Shown piece by piece: positions 14,947 through 25,908 of a stretch of 64,000 bases of DNA (the first letter of the stretch is position 1; each line of letters starts with the position of its first letter). Both the position numbers and the translations under genes were made by a program. Origin of the DNA: Sapria himalayana (Eukaryota; Streptophyta; Magnoliopsida; Malpighiales; Rafflesiaceae); NCBI GenBank assembly GCA_029783825.1, contig JAREIK010002660.1:130182-194181 (forward strand), written 5' to 3'. The notes below the pieces were generated by a model. That model did no database searches, was not told the origin of the DNA, and was given only the letters and a program-made list of their open reading frames with translations.

Positions 14947-15756
14947 AAAATAGACGTATAGAAAGAGAAAGAGATATATAGAAAGGTAGATAGATAGATA
15001 TAGAAAAAATAAAGTTAGTCAGATAAAAAAAATAGGTAGGTAGGGAGACGGATATAAAGGCAGATATTCAAATAGACAAATAGTAATATATATTGATATA
15101 TAGATAGACCAATTGATAACCAAAAAGATAGATGTATAGATATATAGATAGATAGCCAGATATATAGATAGACAGACAGATGGATAGATAGATAGATAGG
15201 AAGATAGATATAATGATATATAAATAGTTAGACTGTTAGATTGATTGTTCGATTGATAGTTAAATAGTTTGATAGTTAGTAAAATAGATATATAGACAAA
15301 TAGAAAAATATGCAAATAGATAAAGAAATATGTAGACAGATAGATAGGTAGATTGATAGACAGATAGATAGGTAGATTGATTGACAGATAGATATATAGA
15401 TAGAAAGATATATATATTGACTAATAGACTGATGGACTGAAACGAAATTAGATAGTTAGAAAGATATACAGATAGAAAGATATATAGTTTGATAATTAAA
15501 AAGATATAAAATTAGGTAATTAGAGATTCATAAAAAAAGACAAATAGATAAATACATAAATAGATAAATAGATAGATAGATTGATTGATTGATTGACATA
15601 TAGACAGCCAGATAGATAGATACATAGATAGATAAAAAGATAGATAGGTAGATAAACAAATAGAAAAATCGATTTTTAGATAGATATATAGATATGTAGA
15701 TATATATGTAGATAGAAAGATAGACAAATAGTTAGATAAATAGATTGATAGATATG

Positions 15757-16155
15757 GGGGTTGCAGGGGGTGGAGGTGTAATAAGGGATTTGCTTGGAAG
15801 GGTAGTTAAAGCATTTTCGATGAAGTTTAAAGTCAACTCAGCATTATATTCAGAGATTAAAGCTCTCCATAAAGGTTTACAAATCTGTAGCGAGCTTAAT
15901 CTTATAGATTTCCAAATTCAGGTAGATTCTAAGTTGTTAGTTGATCTTGTTTACAAAGATTTTAAGCTCTAGCAATATGAAGAAGACAATAATCATATTT
16001 ACAGAGAGGCTAATTCTCTAGCGGATAGGTTGGCCAAAGAAGGGGAATCTAAAGGGGATGTGATCTTTGGTACAAGTGATTTCCCAGATAAATTTAAAGG
16101 TCTAGCAAAACTCGATGAACTCGGATTCCCGTATATCTGGATTGGCAAAGAATAG
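15757..16155 (+). pseudogene. LINE ORF2 C-terminal RNase H-like fragment
   Basis: The translation starts at the insertion boundary with a glycine-rich GGGGVIRDLLGRVV strand. It continues through SEIKAL (the family's catalytic Glu) and IQVDSKLLVDLV (a catalytic Asp). An in-frame TAG at 15970 follows. The same frame then resumes as HIYREANSLADRLAKEGE and ends at TAG 16153. This order matches the plant RNase H fold found at the end of L1-type polyproteins (RVT_3 class). The first catalytic Asp is lost to the 5' truncation. About 30 residues appear to be missing between VDLV and HIYREAN, so there is an internal deletion as well as the stop. The ATG at 15745 lies in the flanking GATA repeat and is not a real start. 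A non-functional relic. Confidence 0.85.
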
Positions 16156-17163
16156 GTTTTTATAATGGACATATGGAAAATTGACTTGAGATCTCTTATT
16201 GCTTTTTTTAGTAGGCTACTTGATTGGATTGGGAGTAAGTCTATTTCTTTGCAGCCTCTTTGTTTCCTTTTTTTCAGCATAATCTTCCCCTATGCGTGCC
16301 TGGATAGTTTTTCCTGCAGGTTTATCCTTCAAGAGGTTGGTGAAGTCTTAGTTCAATAGGCTTATATAATATATTAATATATGTGTTTGGATAAGATTAT
16401 GTTTGGCGGGTCACACCCCAGGAGATTGATCAGGTAAGTATATGCTGGATATAAGCCTTGCCTTTTTTGCAGGAATTAGAAGGTGGGTATTGGTCATTAT
16501 AGTTTATCTTGGATTGTTATAATTTTCTCATCAGGTAAAGTAATGTATAGAGTTGCAGCTTCTATTTTTCTGCAGTTTTTCAGGGTTGAGGTATTGCGTC
16601 GGGCTCAGATTATGGATGGAATTAAGAAGCATTTTGTCTCTTATTATTATTTGTTAAGGGTCTAGTCGTGTTTGTCTATTATGTGTTGGAAATCTTGATT
16701 TATGTATGTGAATTCTTTGTCTGTAAGATGGTCTTCTATATAGAGTCGGTAAGGAGGTCCTGTGTGTAGTCGGCAAGGTGTTTGTATAAATGCCAACAAA
16801 GTAATGTCCCCATTAGTCTATGGGTATGCGTCGGTCAACTTGCAGGGTTGGTGTCTGCTCAGTTCGGGTCATTAATTTGCCAAGGCAGGATAGTTCAAGA
16901 CGAGGAAGGTGGAGGAGAGCAAAAATCTTAAAGATTTGCATATGGCCAGGGGAGCTTCCAGAGGGTTTGCATGTATATTAATCTAAATTCCAGCTCATCA
17001 TTGGATTATTTATTTTTTGATATTATCTCAGGATATGTTCTGTCTAGATGCTTTATTTTTTTCTTTGAAAAATGGTTGTAAAAGGGGAAAGGGTAGACAT
17101 AGTTTGTAAAAATGATATTCCTCCACCAAAAGAGAGGGTTATAATAATAAAACAAACTAAAAA
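16156..17163 (+). other. LINE 3' untranslated region and tail
   Basis: About 1 kb after the ORF stop with no recognisable coding match. Its composition is mixed and much less AT-rich than the surroundings. Near 17110-17160 it carries a CCTCCACCAAAAGAGAGGG stretch, then ATAATAATAAAA and an A-rich end. I read this as the element's own 3' UTR, because it lies inside the target duplications. Short open frames in it are not supported as genes. Confidence 0.7.
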
Positions 17164-17209
17164 AAATAGATTGATAGATATACTATTATGTAGATAGTCA
17201 AATATATAT
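17164..17209 (+). repeat. GATA array sliver between two insertions
   Basis: Begins with the right-hand 18-bp LINE target duplication and continues in array-like sequence (GTAGATAGTCAAATATATAT) up to a CACTA terminus. Only 46 bases of array separate the LINE from the next island. Confidence 0.8.
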
Positions 17210-17510
17210 CACTACAAAAAAATCCCAAATAACTTGGAAATATTTCCTAGCTAAATAGGATTTTGCTGTTGCTAAAATAGAATAACGATGGATTAATGAT
17301 CGAAGTTTTCCAAAATTAATGTGCTCATCGCAAAAAATTAATGTTCGAAAAATTCCCTATCAAAAAATTTTTAACGATGTAAAATTCCCTAGCTAAATTT
17401 ATTTTTTCCCTTGCTAAATTTGATCGTATTTTAGATTTATAAAAAAGTCCCTAGCTAAATTAGCGAGGGAAAAATCCCTAGCTATTTTCATTCCAAAATT
17501 ATTTTTACTA
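17210..17510 (+). mobile_element. CACTA transposon terminus with subterminal repeats
   Basis: Begins CACTACAAAAAAATCCC, a canonical CACTA-superfamily end. It continues with repeated CCCTAGCTAAATT, CCCTTGCTAAATT and TTAGCGAGGGA motifs in both orientations. The same motifs fill the subterminal zones of the complete CACTA at 34942-48450. The preceding trinucleotide is TAT. I found no convincing opposite end with a TAT duplication in 17.5-30.1 kb, so only one terminus of this element is supported. Its left edge lies in the GATA array. Confidence 0.82.
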
Positions 17511-19521
17511 TTTTATTTTTTTACAAAAAATTTGATTACATATTTTTAAGTTTTTATATTGAATTAAATAAAAACATAAACTATAATCCATAATTTATAA
17601 TTAACAAAATATAAAAGTAATTAATAAATTTTTTTGATACTATATATTACATTGTTAAAACAAAAACATAACAAAATTTTATTACATCTTCATCAATACA
17701 TCTAACGATATTGCATAGAGTATAATCTATTCATGAAATTGACATTCCTTTCTCTCACCTAGCTCCTCTGGTCACCAGTGAAGAAATCATAGCCATATTT
17801 CTTTATCACACCTTCCTAAGATAAAAAAAACATAAACAAAAAATAATGACCCACTTCAAGTCTCGACCTTGATAATTTATTGCTGAAGAATGAAAATGAT
17901 CCACCTCGGCATGAACATGAACCATCGTATTGAACATGAAGGCTTCGAAAAATGAAGGAACCCCAATTGGAGTGATCATCAGCTTCTACCAGTAGAATCC
18001 TTCTTTTAATTATTGTTTTATTTAAAGAAAAAAATGCAAAACAAGACTATTGTTTTCCACTTTAATAAGAAGCACAAGCAAAGCATGCCTGAAAAGAAAG
18101 AGTACACACTCATATTTTAAAATTATTAGAAATGATAATTTTAATAAGAACTAGACCTTTTCTAGATGCTCAAACCTCTGAACACAGCTTTCTACCATTA
18201 TCCCAACAAATCAACCCTAAGAATGGATTAGTGAGACCAATGTGAGGTGGAAATCATGCCCAAATAAGATTCTACATCAGGTTAGGTCATTAGGAGTAAC
18301 CCTAAATTTTTATTGGTGTCCATTATATATAACTACATCTAGATTATGTATAACTACATGCTTCATAAACTTAATATCCATTCATATCATTCATCGCATT
18401 CATACATATTTTTTTGGATATTATATAAATCTTTATCATTTTCCCAAATATATTAGGAACTTAAAATTAATTTTTTCAACCTTAAATGTATTTTTATTGT
18501 ATTTTTATAAGTTTGTATTAATAATTAAGCTTTAATATGTTTAGGGTTTGTATTTTTGTTTCACTTAATATGATTTAACTAAATTTGATTTCTAATAAAA
18601 TGTTTATTTGTTAAAATTAATGTTGTAAATTTCAAAACAAATAACAATATGTATGTGAAATAAATATTATAAAAAATTTTTACAATATATATGTGATGTA
18701 GTTTCATTTTACAAAGATAAAACTTTAAAAATAAAATTTATTTACAAAATAAAAATTGCACCTCATAATATGCAATATGTTATATTTATAATAAATAAAC
18801 AATGTTTGAAATGTATCTATTAATTACAAAAAAAACATTGTCATGTATTCAATTTGAAAAAAAAATTTAAAAATAATTATTTAAAAAAACAAATTCATAT
18901 ATTTATATGGTCATTTATATATTTTGAATAAAATAAAAAAAAATAATTAATTGTAAAAAAATGTACTCATATATTTATATGGTAATCTATTTTGTTTGAA
19001 CATAATTAAAGAAATAATTGATTTTTTACGAAACATTAAATACATTTATTTATATGCACTACATTATATTTGTTTTAATTTTAAAGTTTCTAAATATTTA
19101 TTAATAACAATAAATTACATGTAAAAATTTATTATATACATTAATATTTTAATACAAAAAAATTATATAGAAAAACAAAAACAATATTATCTATTTATGA
19201 CCTATATTTTCAATTTTAACATGATGGTAAAAATAAAATAATTTACAGATATGCCAACTTCATTTATTTATATTAGTATAATGATAATTATTTTAATATA
19301 AATATTAAAAAACAACTATTTGAATGAAATAGAAGCTCATATATTTAATTCATAATTTCATTTTACACATTAATATACTTCACACACACACACACATGCA
19401 TATACACACACACACACAAATATTTGTTTTAAATATAAAAATTTACAATATTTTATACATTGTGTACAAAATATAATATTTTATTTTAATTAAATTTTCA
19501 AAATCAAATAATTTTAAATAC

Positions 19522-19576
<55 letters not shown>

Positions 19577-20400
19577 ATAGTTTCATGTGTAACTTTAAAA
19601 ATACATTATGTATATAGGTATATGTGTGTGTTTGTGTGGGTGTATAGTAGTATATTCATGCATACAAGTATATACACACTACTTTGAAAATGTAGATACA
19701 TGTGTGAATATATACAAAAGTACAAAAATCTGTATACTGATATATAATGTATGGTAATGTATATGGATGTATAAATGTGTGTGTGTGTGTAGGGTAGTTT
19801 ATATGCACATATATATTATTGCATATGTATGTAAATATCAACATTAATTTTGAGAAGAAAAATACTTGAGCACAAAAATATTAACATATTCCACAAATTT
19901 GTGAGAGTTGGAGCAAAAAGTGACATTATTGCAAGATACTACTAATCTCCCATATGTAATACTTTGCCTCAAAATTTGATCAGAGTACTATTTGCAATGA
20001 TAAGGTTCATTCAATACTACATACCATAGATTTACATTTTTATTCAATATTATTATTTGTTCAAATAAAAAAATCTATCTAATATCTTCTTCAACAACTC
20101 TTCTATCTTCTTTTTCTAGTCTTTATAAGCTATTTTTAATTTTGATTATATGTGCATTTCTTATCTAATATATCTAGTTCAAACTATTGTAATAGTAAAA
20201 TTTATCAAATCAATCTTGGCCTGACATCTTTCTTTTCTATGAGATATTTGATTATAGAATATTTAGTATATACTATGACTTTGGTTCCCAGTAAATATGA
20301 TATTAACTTGCCAAAAGAAAAGATTGTTGATACAAGTTCTTTCTCAATAGTGGTGTAATTCAATTGGGCATTTGAGAGCATGTTGTTATCATAGTATTTG
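17511..20400. other. AT-rich interior with CA microsatellites, no gene recognised
   Basis: Very AT-rich sequence. A slightly more complex patch at about 17690-18240 (for example CACCTAGCTCCTCTGGTCACC) could be a remnant of an internal transposon gene, but I recognise no family. CA-rich runs lie at about 19380-19420 and 19526-19562, and TG-rich stretches near 19625 and 19775. Short open frames here lack any recognisable domain. Confidence 0.6.
19526..19562 (+). repeat. (CA)n microsatellite
   Basis: About 18 perfect CA units followed by a short TA run. A shorter interrupted CA tract lies at 19380-19420. Confidence 0.9.
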
Positions 20401-20890
20401 ATAACTATTTATAAATATTTGTATAACTATATAAACTCTTCGTAATTATATTTAACTATATTTGTAAATATGTAAACTATATAACTATATTAATAACTAT
20501 ATTAATAATTATATATAACTAATTTTTTAATTTTATAATATTATATAACTATATGTGTAATTCTATATAACTATATTTTTATGAAAATATATCATATGTA
20601 TAATAATATATAACTATATATAATTGTATTTTACTAAATGTATAGCTATAAAAATGTTATATATACCTATATCTTTAACTACATACATATTTATAACTAT
20701 ATATGTATTACTATATATAAATATTTGTATAACCATGTAATACTCTATAATTAAATATAACTATATTTGTATCTATGTAAACATGTTTGTATTCATATAA
20801 TTAAATCTATATATTTTTTTATAACTTTGTTTATATTTATGTATAACTACTTTTAACTACTTGTATACATATTTATGTATATATTTAGTG
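20401..20890. repeat. TAACTATA-rich low-complexity block 1
   Basis: Irregular repetition of TATAACTATA, ATAACTATAT and TATTTGTATAACTAT units. The same vocabulary returns at 21690-22420, after the ARF1 pseudogene, and inside the second CACTA element at 40185-41060. Confidence 0.75.
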
Positions 20891-20896
20891 AAAAAA

Positions 20897-21459
20897 ATGG
20901 GGTTGACGTTCACAAAGTTATTTAGTAGGCTATTTGCCAACAAGGAAATGTGGATTTAGATGCTAGGTCTTGATGCTATCGGTAAGACAACCATTCTGTA
21001 TAAGTTGAAGCTTGGTGAAATTTTCACCACAATTTCTACTATTGTCCTCAATGTAGAGACTTTGAATACAAAAACATCAATTTCACTATGTGGGATGTTG
21101 GTGGTCAAGACAAGATTCAACCTTTTTGTAGAGATTACTTCCAAAATACCCAATTTCTCATATTTTTTGTGGACAACAATGATAGAAATTGTGTTATTGA
21201 AGCTAGAGATAAGTTGCATAGGTTGTTAAACGAGGAAAAGTTTCGAGATGCAGTTTTCCTGGTGTTTGCCGATAAGCAAGATCTTCCCAATGCTATGAAT
21301 GCAACTGAAATTACTGACAAACTAGGACTTCACTCTATTTGCCAATGCCATTGGTACATTCAGATCACCTGTGCTACCTTTGGTGATGGCCTCTACGAGG
21401 GTCTTGATTGGCTTTCCACTTACATTGCCAGCAAGTCAAATTTTATTTTAGCAGGATGA
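20897..21459 (+). pseudogene. ARF1-like small GTPase pseudogene (intronless)
   Basis: The source family is the ADP-ribosylation factor 1 GTPases, about 181 residues, which recruit coats and effectors in Golgi vesicle traffic. The start ATG at 20897 gives MGLTFTKLFSRLFANKEM, keeping the N-myristoylation glycine. An in-frame TAG at 20957 breaks codon 21. The P-loop follows as GLDAIGKTT (canonical GLDAAGKTT). A one-base deletion near 21065 shifts the frame. From there WDVGGQDK (switch II/G3), a degenerate [14 protein letters not shown] (G4, canonical NKQD, Asn to Asp), and C-terminal [13 protein letters not shown] are readable to the TGA at 21457. No introns interrupt the match, whereas plant ARF genes normally have several, which suggests a retrocopy. 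No poly(A) tail or flanking duplication is visible. It lies between TAACTATA blocks of a CACTA-related island, so capture by the transposon is possible but inferred. Confidence 0.9.
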
Positions 21460-21689
21460 GACAAACTTTGTTGACATATCTAGATGTGGATCTAATCTTT
21501 GCTTACTTTGTCTGAGTTTTGTTCTATTATGTGGATGACATCATCTAGTTCTAGGGATTTTCAAATTATATTTATATTTATATATTACATGCCTGAAATA
21601 CAAGACCTCATTTACTTTGCACTGATCTATTGCAAGCCGAGCTTGTTTGTTTTCTATTTTGTGTCTTTTTGCCATTGGATCCCAAAAGT

Positions 21690-22420
21690 ATGACAATATG
21701 AATATAAGTATAACTATATGTGTAACTATATGTATAACCACATATAACTATATGTATAATTACATGTGTAACAACATACAACATTATTTTTAACTATATA
21801 TAAATATTTGTATAAATATATAACACTATATAATTAAATACATCTATAATTGTAACTATGTATACATATATGTAAATTTATTAATTTATTTATAACTTTA
21901 TATATTTATGTATAACTATATAAAAATATTTATAGCTATATATACTATATGTATAATAACATATAACTATAAATAATTATATCTTATTATATGTATAACT
22001 ATAAAAGCTTTATACATAACTTAATTTAAATATATAATTTACACCTTATATTTAATATACATTTGTATATATTAGTATATAAAAATGTATTTTATTATAT
22101 CTATACCTATACATAACTATATGTATAATTATATAAAATTATATGAAAAAATTTATATACCTACAAGTATAAATATAAGTATAACTATACGTGTAAATAT
22201 ATGTATAACCATATGTAACTATATTTATAATTACATGTATAACAACATACAACATTATGTTTAACTCTAAGTGTATAAATATATATAAATATTTGTATAA
22301 CTATATAACACTTTATATAATTAAATATAACTATATTCATAACTATCTATACATATATGTAATTATATATTTTTGTTTATAACTTTGTATACATTTATGT
22401 ATACCTACTTATAATTACTT
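21690..22420. repeat. TAACTATA-rich low-complexity block 2
   Basis: Two successive, related passages (about 21690-22110 and 22150-22420). Each runs through TATAACTATATGTGTAA, ACAACATACAACATTATG-like and ATGTATACATATATGTAA-like steps in the same order. The closely related 40185-41060 block has the same two-part structure. Confidence 0.75.
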
Positions 22421-22566
22421 GGAGTTATGGATCAATATGTAACAGCCTCAGAAATCAGGTATTATTTGGATGATAGCTATCATACACTACTTTCTTTTTT
22501 CTTATAAAACTAATGAATGTTGATAAACTATTCATAATATTTGAAACTTGTAGTCATATCAAAATG
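22421..22566 (+). repeat. Direct repeat, copy 1 (offset 293 bp)
   Basis: Starts GGAGTTATGGATCAA, runs through GATAGCTATCATACACTACT and ends TTGAAACTTGTAGTCATAT. A diverged copy starts at 22714. I recognise no gene in or between the copies, although a short open frame spans the gap. Confidence 0.7.
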
Positions 22567-22713
22567 TTCCTATAATAATGAGAGTAATATAAGCTCCAAT
22601 TTGTTTAACAATTTACATCCTCAGTTCATTGGGTACACTCAGGGAAAGCTACATGCGTTGGTAATGAAATCATACAAATATCATGAGTTTGCTGCTACTC
22701 AAAATGAGGTATT

Positions 22714-22852
22714 GGAGATATGGATCAAAGCAAACCTATCTCAAAAATCAAGTATGATTTTATGATAGCCATCACATACTGCTTTCTTTTTTCCTTATTA
22801 AACTAATGAATGGTGAAAAAATGTTCATAAAATTTGAAACTTGTAATCATAT
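22714..22852 (+). repeat. Direct repeat, copy 2 (offset 293 bp)
   Basis: Starts GGAGATATGGATCAA and ends TTGAAACTTGTAATCATAT, parallel to 22421-22566 with scattered substitutions and small indels. It shares the TTTCTTTTTT..TTATTAAACTAATGAATG middle section. Confidence 0.7.
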
Positions 22853-23019
22853 TAGATTCGCTTTTATGTTTCTTTCATGGCTGATTTATGAACTTCTCTA
22901 GACTATTATGCATTTCTATTTAATATTACTTATCATCTAGTTTGTGCTTTGCTTATTCACTTGATATCTACATGAAAACATCCATTGAGTAGCCAAGTAA
23001 TTTTACACGTGGAACTTGA

Positions 23020-23340
23020 TTGAGTATATATGTACATGTACACTGTAGTGTATATTTACATATATTATATGTACATATACATATATAATGGTATATATGT
23101 ATAAGTATTTACTAGTATATATGAACATACTTGTACAGATATACACTTTAGTGTAAATGTACACACATGTACATATATACTATAGTGTATATGTATACAC
23201 GTATATATGTACATATACACTGTAGTGTATATGTACATTTATTGAGTATATATGTACATATAAATACTTGTACATATATACCAGTATATATGTACATATA
23301 CATATATACCAGTATATAATCTATCATATTTATGATTGTG
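23020..23340. repeat. GTAC-centred palindromic AT-rich repeats
   Basis: Dense repetition of TATATGTACATATA-like units, which are perfect dyads, interleaved with CACTGTAGTGTATATG. The same vocabulary appears at about 24925-25070 and in the tails following all three triplet arrays. Such dyads are expected to extrude hairpins. No protein is implied. Confidence 0.65.
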
Positions 23341-23941
23341 AATATTTTTTAGATATGAAAATCAAATTACAATCAATATTATTGAAAATTTGTTATGATA
23401 TAAAGATTAAGATAATACATAGATGAGCCTTCAAAATCAAATTCATACATTACAACAAAATACATATGATGACGTATATGATAAAATTTAAAGTTGTACA
23501 GATCATAACAGATAGATTGAAAAAGATGTTATAATGTTTATCATTTTATGACTTAATGATTTGTAATATTTTTTATGTTTTAGTTTTATTTTGAAAGATA
23601 ATGTTACCATATTTTATTTTAATAAGTATTAATTATAATTTTAAATTAAATAATATTTTAAATATTTTTTTAATTCGAAATTTTAAATTTTTTATATACT
23701 AGGTATGTATGTATATATTTTGTATTTACATTATGTATACATGTATCTACACAATAATTTCTGTCTATATACAATGTGTATATGTATATATTCAATATGA
23801 GTGTATATACACCTTGTATGTACATTCTATATACATTATATAGATATTTTGTATATTGTAAAACATGATAATTATATTATGTGTATATATAGATACACAT
23901 AACAATTAACACATCTATGTTATGTATAATATATTGATATA
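23341..23941. other. AT-rich stretch, nothing recognised
   Basis: Long runs of AT-rich sequence followed by TATGTATATAC-type repeats near 23700-23930. I see no domain, splice pattern or RNA gene in it. Confidence 0.5.
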
Positions 23942-24175
23942 ATGTTGCCATCATGCTCAGCACTTGCCGCCTACACACACTGTCCAGGGGACATGGCCCA
24001 TAGGAGTCCATGGTCTAGAGCATGGGCCCTTGTGAAGTGGACCAGATGCCATGGACAGGCCCTGACGAGGGCATGCCTGGCTTTCCTGGTTCAAACCCAG
24101 GCTATTCTAGGTTTGGCACGTGCCAGGCCAGACAATTGCCATTCTCATCACAATTGTTGGCAAAGATTTTAATGA
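23942..24175 (+). mobile_element. Possible tRNA-derived SINE
   Basis: An abrupt GC-richer patch of about 230 bp in very AT-rich DNA. It contains TTGTGAAGTGG at 24030-24040, one mismatch from the pol III A-box pattern TRGYNNARNGG. GGTTCAAACCC at 24088-24098 is a good B-box, and the spacing of 58 bp between box starts is within the tRNA/SINE range. No poly(A) or clear target duplication was found, and the patch does not fold as an obvious tRNA by eye. It could instead be an unrelated GC-rich fragment. Confidence 0.35.
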
Positions 24176-25644
24176 GAACTATCTGGACCACTTTAATTTC
24201 TTTTTTCTATGAAGTTTGAGGTGATGAATATATATAATATTCACTATATTTATTGCACAATTTTAATTTATGTCTATTTTTTTCACTTGTATATAGTCTA
24301 TGTAGTGTAGTGCTTATATTGATAGCATGCTCCAAACACTTTACTTTTGTTCTTTAAAAAAACATCAGGTATCTTGGGGCAGTCTCCAACATGTTAGCTT
24401 AAATGATGGTGTGGTGGCGGCATTATCACTTTTATTTCCCCCGCTTTCATATCATGTTCAATAATATAAATACATGCGTTTGGGTGCCTCATTCCTAATG
24501 CCACCAAACCTATAAAAGAGACCAAGTACAAAGCCACACAGAAGAAGAAATACATGATTAAAATTTAACTTCGAGAGCATGTTAGATTTATAAGATAGAA
24601 AGCATGTTGTTATTGAATTAGCATCAATTTCATTTGAGATTATATTATTTTGTTTTGGCACGTGTTGCTTTTTTGTTTTGTTTTGGATAATAAAAATTCT
24701 ATTTTTCTGGGCATGTATTGTTCTAATTTTCACTGGGCGACTTTTTTTATTTTCTTATTGTCAATTAGTTTTCATAAAGTCTGAAGCATATGCAATTTGT
24801 TAATGATACTAGGTTTCTACTTACCATGCAGAGTTGGATGTTCTGGCAGTGAAATACTGGGCCTCATGTGCAATCTCTTGTGGTGTGCTGATCTTTATTT
24901 TCAGTCATGTGGTGCATGACATGCACTATATATGTACAAATACCGAGTATATAAGTATGAATATACTTGGTATATACATAAGTATATACTGAGTATATAT
25001 GTAGGTATATAATGAGTATGTGCATAAGTGGGTGCATATATTTATTTGTAGACATGTATATATTGTCATACATACATGCCCATTCACACACACACACGCA
25101 CACACACACGCACACGCACACACATGCATTTGAATATATAATTGCTCGGGCTGGTCTGGTCATCATCATGCATTACTTACCGATGCAAGTCATAAAAGTC
25201 ATGAATATTAGACCTTTCCCAAACTGTGGCATGAAGATATTTCTTATCTAGGCCAGCCAGGCATCCAAAGGTTGGTCTTAAATTTTTTAGTAATTGTGTA
25301 GATATGTAATTATCACTTGGTACAAAGCGTATGTATGAGGAAATAAGTTTTCTTGCTGTAGGCACTATAATGATTGGTTATAATTGTACTATGTCTTAAG
25401 ATGATGATAATGATGCTCATGTAGTCTCGTGAAAGTTTATTACATCTCACAAAACTATATTCAATTGGAAGGAAAAATGTATCATTAACTGATTTTTATA
25501 GGCCGCGAGTTCCAAGAGGAATATCGGGTCTTGTTTAGGGAAAAGTAGCTCGTCGCCACGTCAACAACTCGCTCAATCTCAAAACGAGGGGTTGAAAGAG
25601 AAGTTCATCAGTCGAGCATCATCGCCATTCCCACTTTTATTATC
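24176..25644. other. Unassigned mixed-composition stretch
   Basis: It includes GTAC-centred repeats at 24925-25070 and a CA/CG-rich microsatellite at about 25085-25125. A more complex patch lies at 25500-25640. None of the short open frames shows a known domain. It leads directly into the first triplet array. Confidence 0.5.
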
Positions 25645-25908
25645 AGTGGTAGCTAGCGACAGCAGTTGCTGTGGCAGCGGCAGTAGCAGCTGCGACAGTA
25701 GTAGCAGCAGTGGCAACAGCATCAACAACAATAGTAGGAGCAGCAATAGTGGTGCCGGTAGGAGCAGCAGCAGTGGAGGCTACAGCAGGGGCAGTGCAGC
25801 CAACAATGGCAGTAGTAGGGGCAGCAGTAGTAGGGGCAGCAGCAGGAGCAGTAGCAGCAGCAGTAGTAGTAGTAGCAGCTGCGGTGGCGGTAGCAACAGC
25901 AGCAGCAA
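25645..25908. repeat. GC-rich triplet array, copy 1
   Basis: About 264 bp of period-3 sequence built from GCA, GCG, GTA, GTG and AGC triplets, in sharp contrast with AT-rich flanks. It is open in frames on both strands, reading as Ala/Val, Ser/Gly or Thr/Ala runs. That is a property of the triplet and not evidence for a protein. Equivalent but longer arrays sit at 45450-45890 and 46800-47390 in the complete CACTA element. Confidence 0.85.

Larger units (their letters stand above)
1..15755. repeat. Degenerate (GATA)n array, block 1
   Basis: Almost every base belongs to GATA or one-step variants (GACA, AATA, TATA, GATT, GTTA). On the complementary strand this is (TATC)n. Perfect runs are short and interruptions are frequent, so the array is old and mutated rather than freshly expanded. 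No gene is visible. Minus-strand open frames here encode only Ser-Ile-Tyr-Leu permutations, because the tetranucleotide has a 12-nt coding period with no stop. The block runs off the left edge and ends at a LINE insertion. The last 18 bases (15738-15755) are the left copy of that LINE's target-site duplication. Confidence 0.97.
15756..17163 (+). mobile_element. 5'-truncated L1-type LINE with 18-bp target-site duplication
   Basis: The island is bounded by exact copies of AAATAGATTGATAGATAT (15738-15755 and 17164-17181). It opens inside the C-terminal RNase H region of a plant non-LTR retrotransposon and ends in an A-rich tail. Severe 5' truncation, a 3' A-rich tail and a long target duplication are the hallmarks of target-primed reverse transcription. 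The orientation is plus. The target was the GATA array itself. Up to three A residues of the right-hand duplication could belong to the tail. About 1.4 kb of a full element, normally several kb, survives. Confidence 0.88.

Noticed and set aside
23041..23052. CACTGTAGTG followed by TAT as a CACTA 3' terminus
   Set aside because: It is part of a dyad-rich low-complexity tract. The adjacent bases do not match the CACTACAAAAA inverted repeat, and no subterminal motifs are nearby.
23942..24172. 76-residue Ala/His/Cys-rich plus-strand frame as a small protein
   Set aside because: It arises from the GC-rich patch better explained by pol III-like boxes. There is no homology by eye and no gene context.
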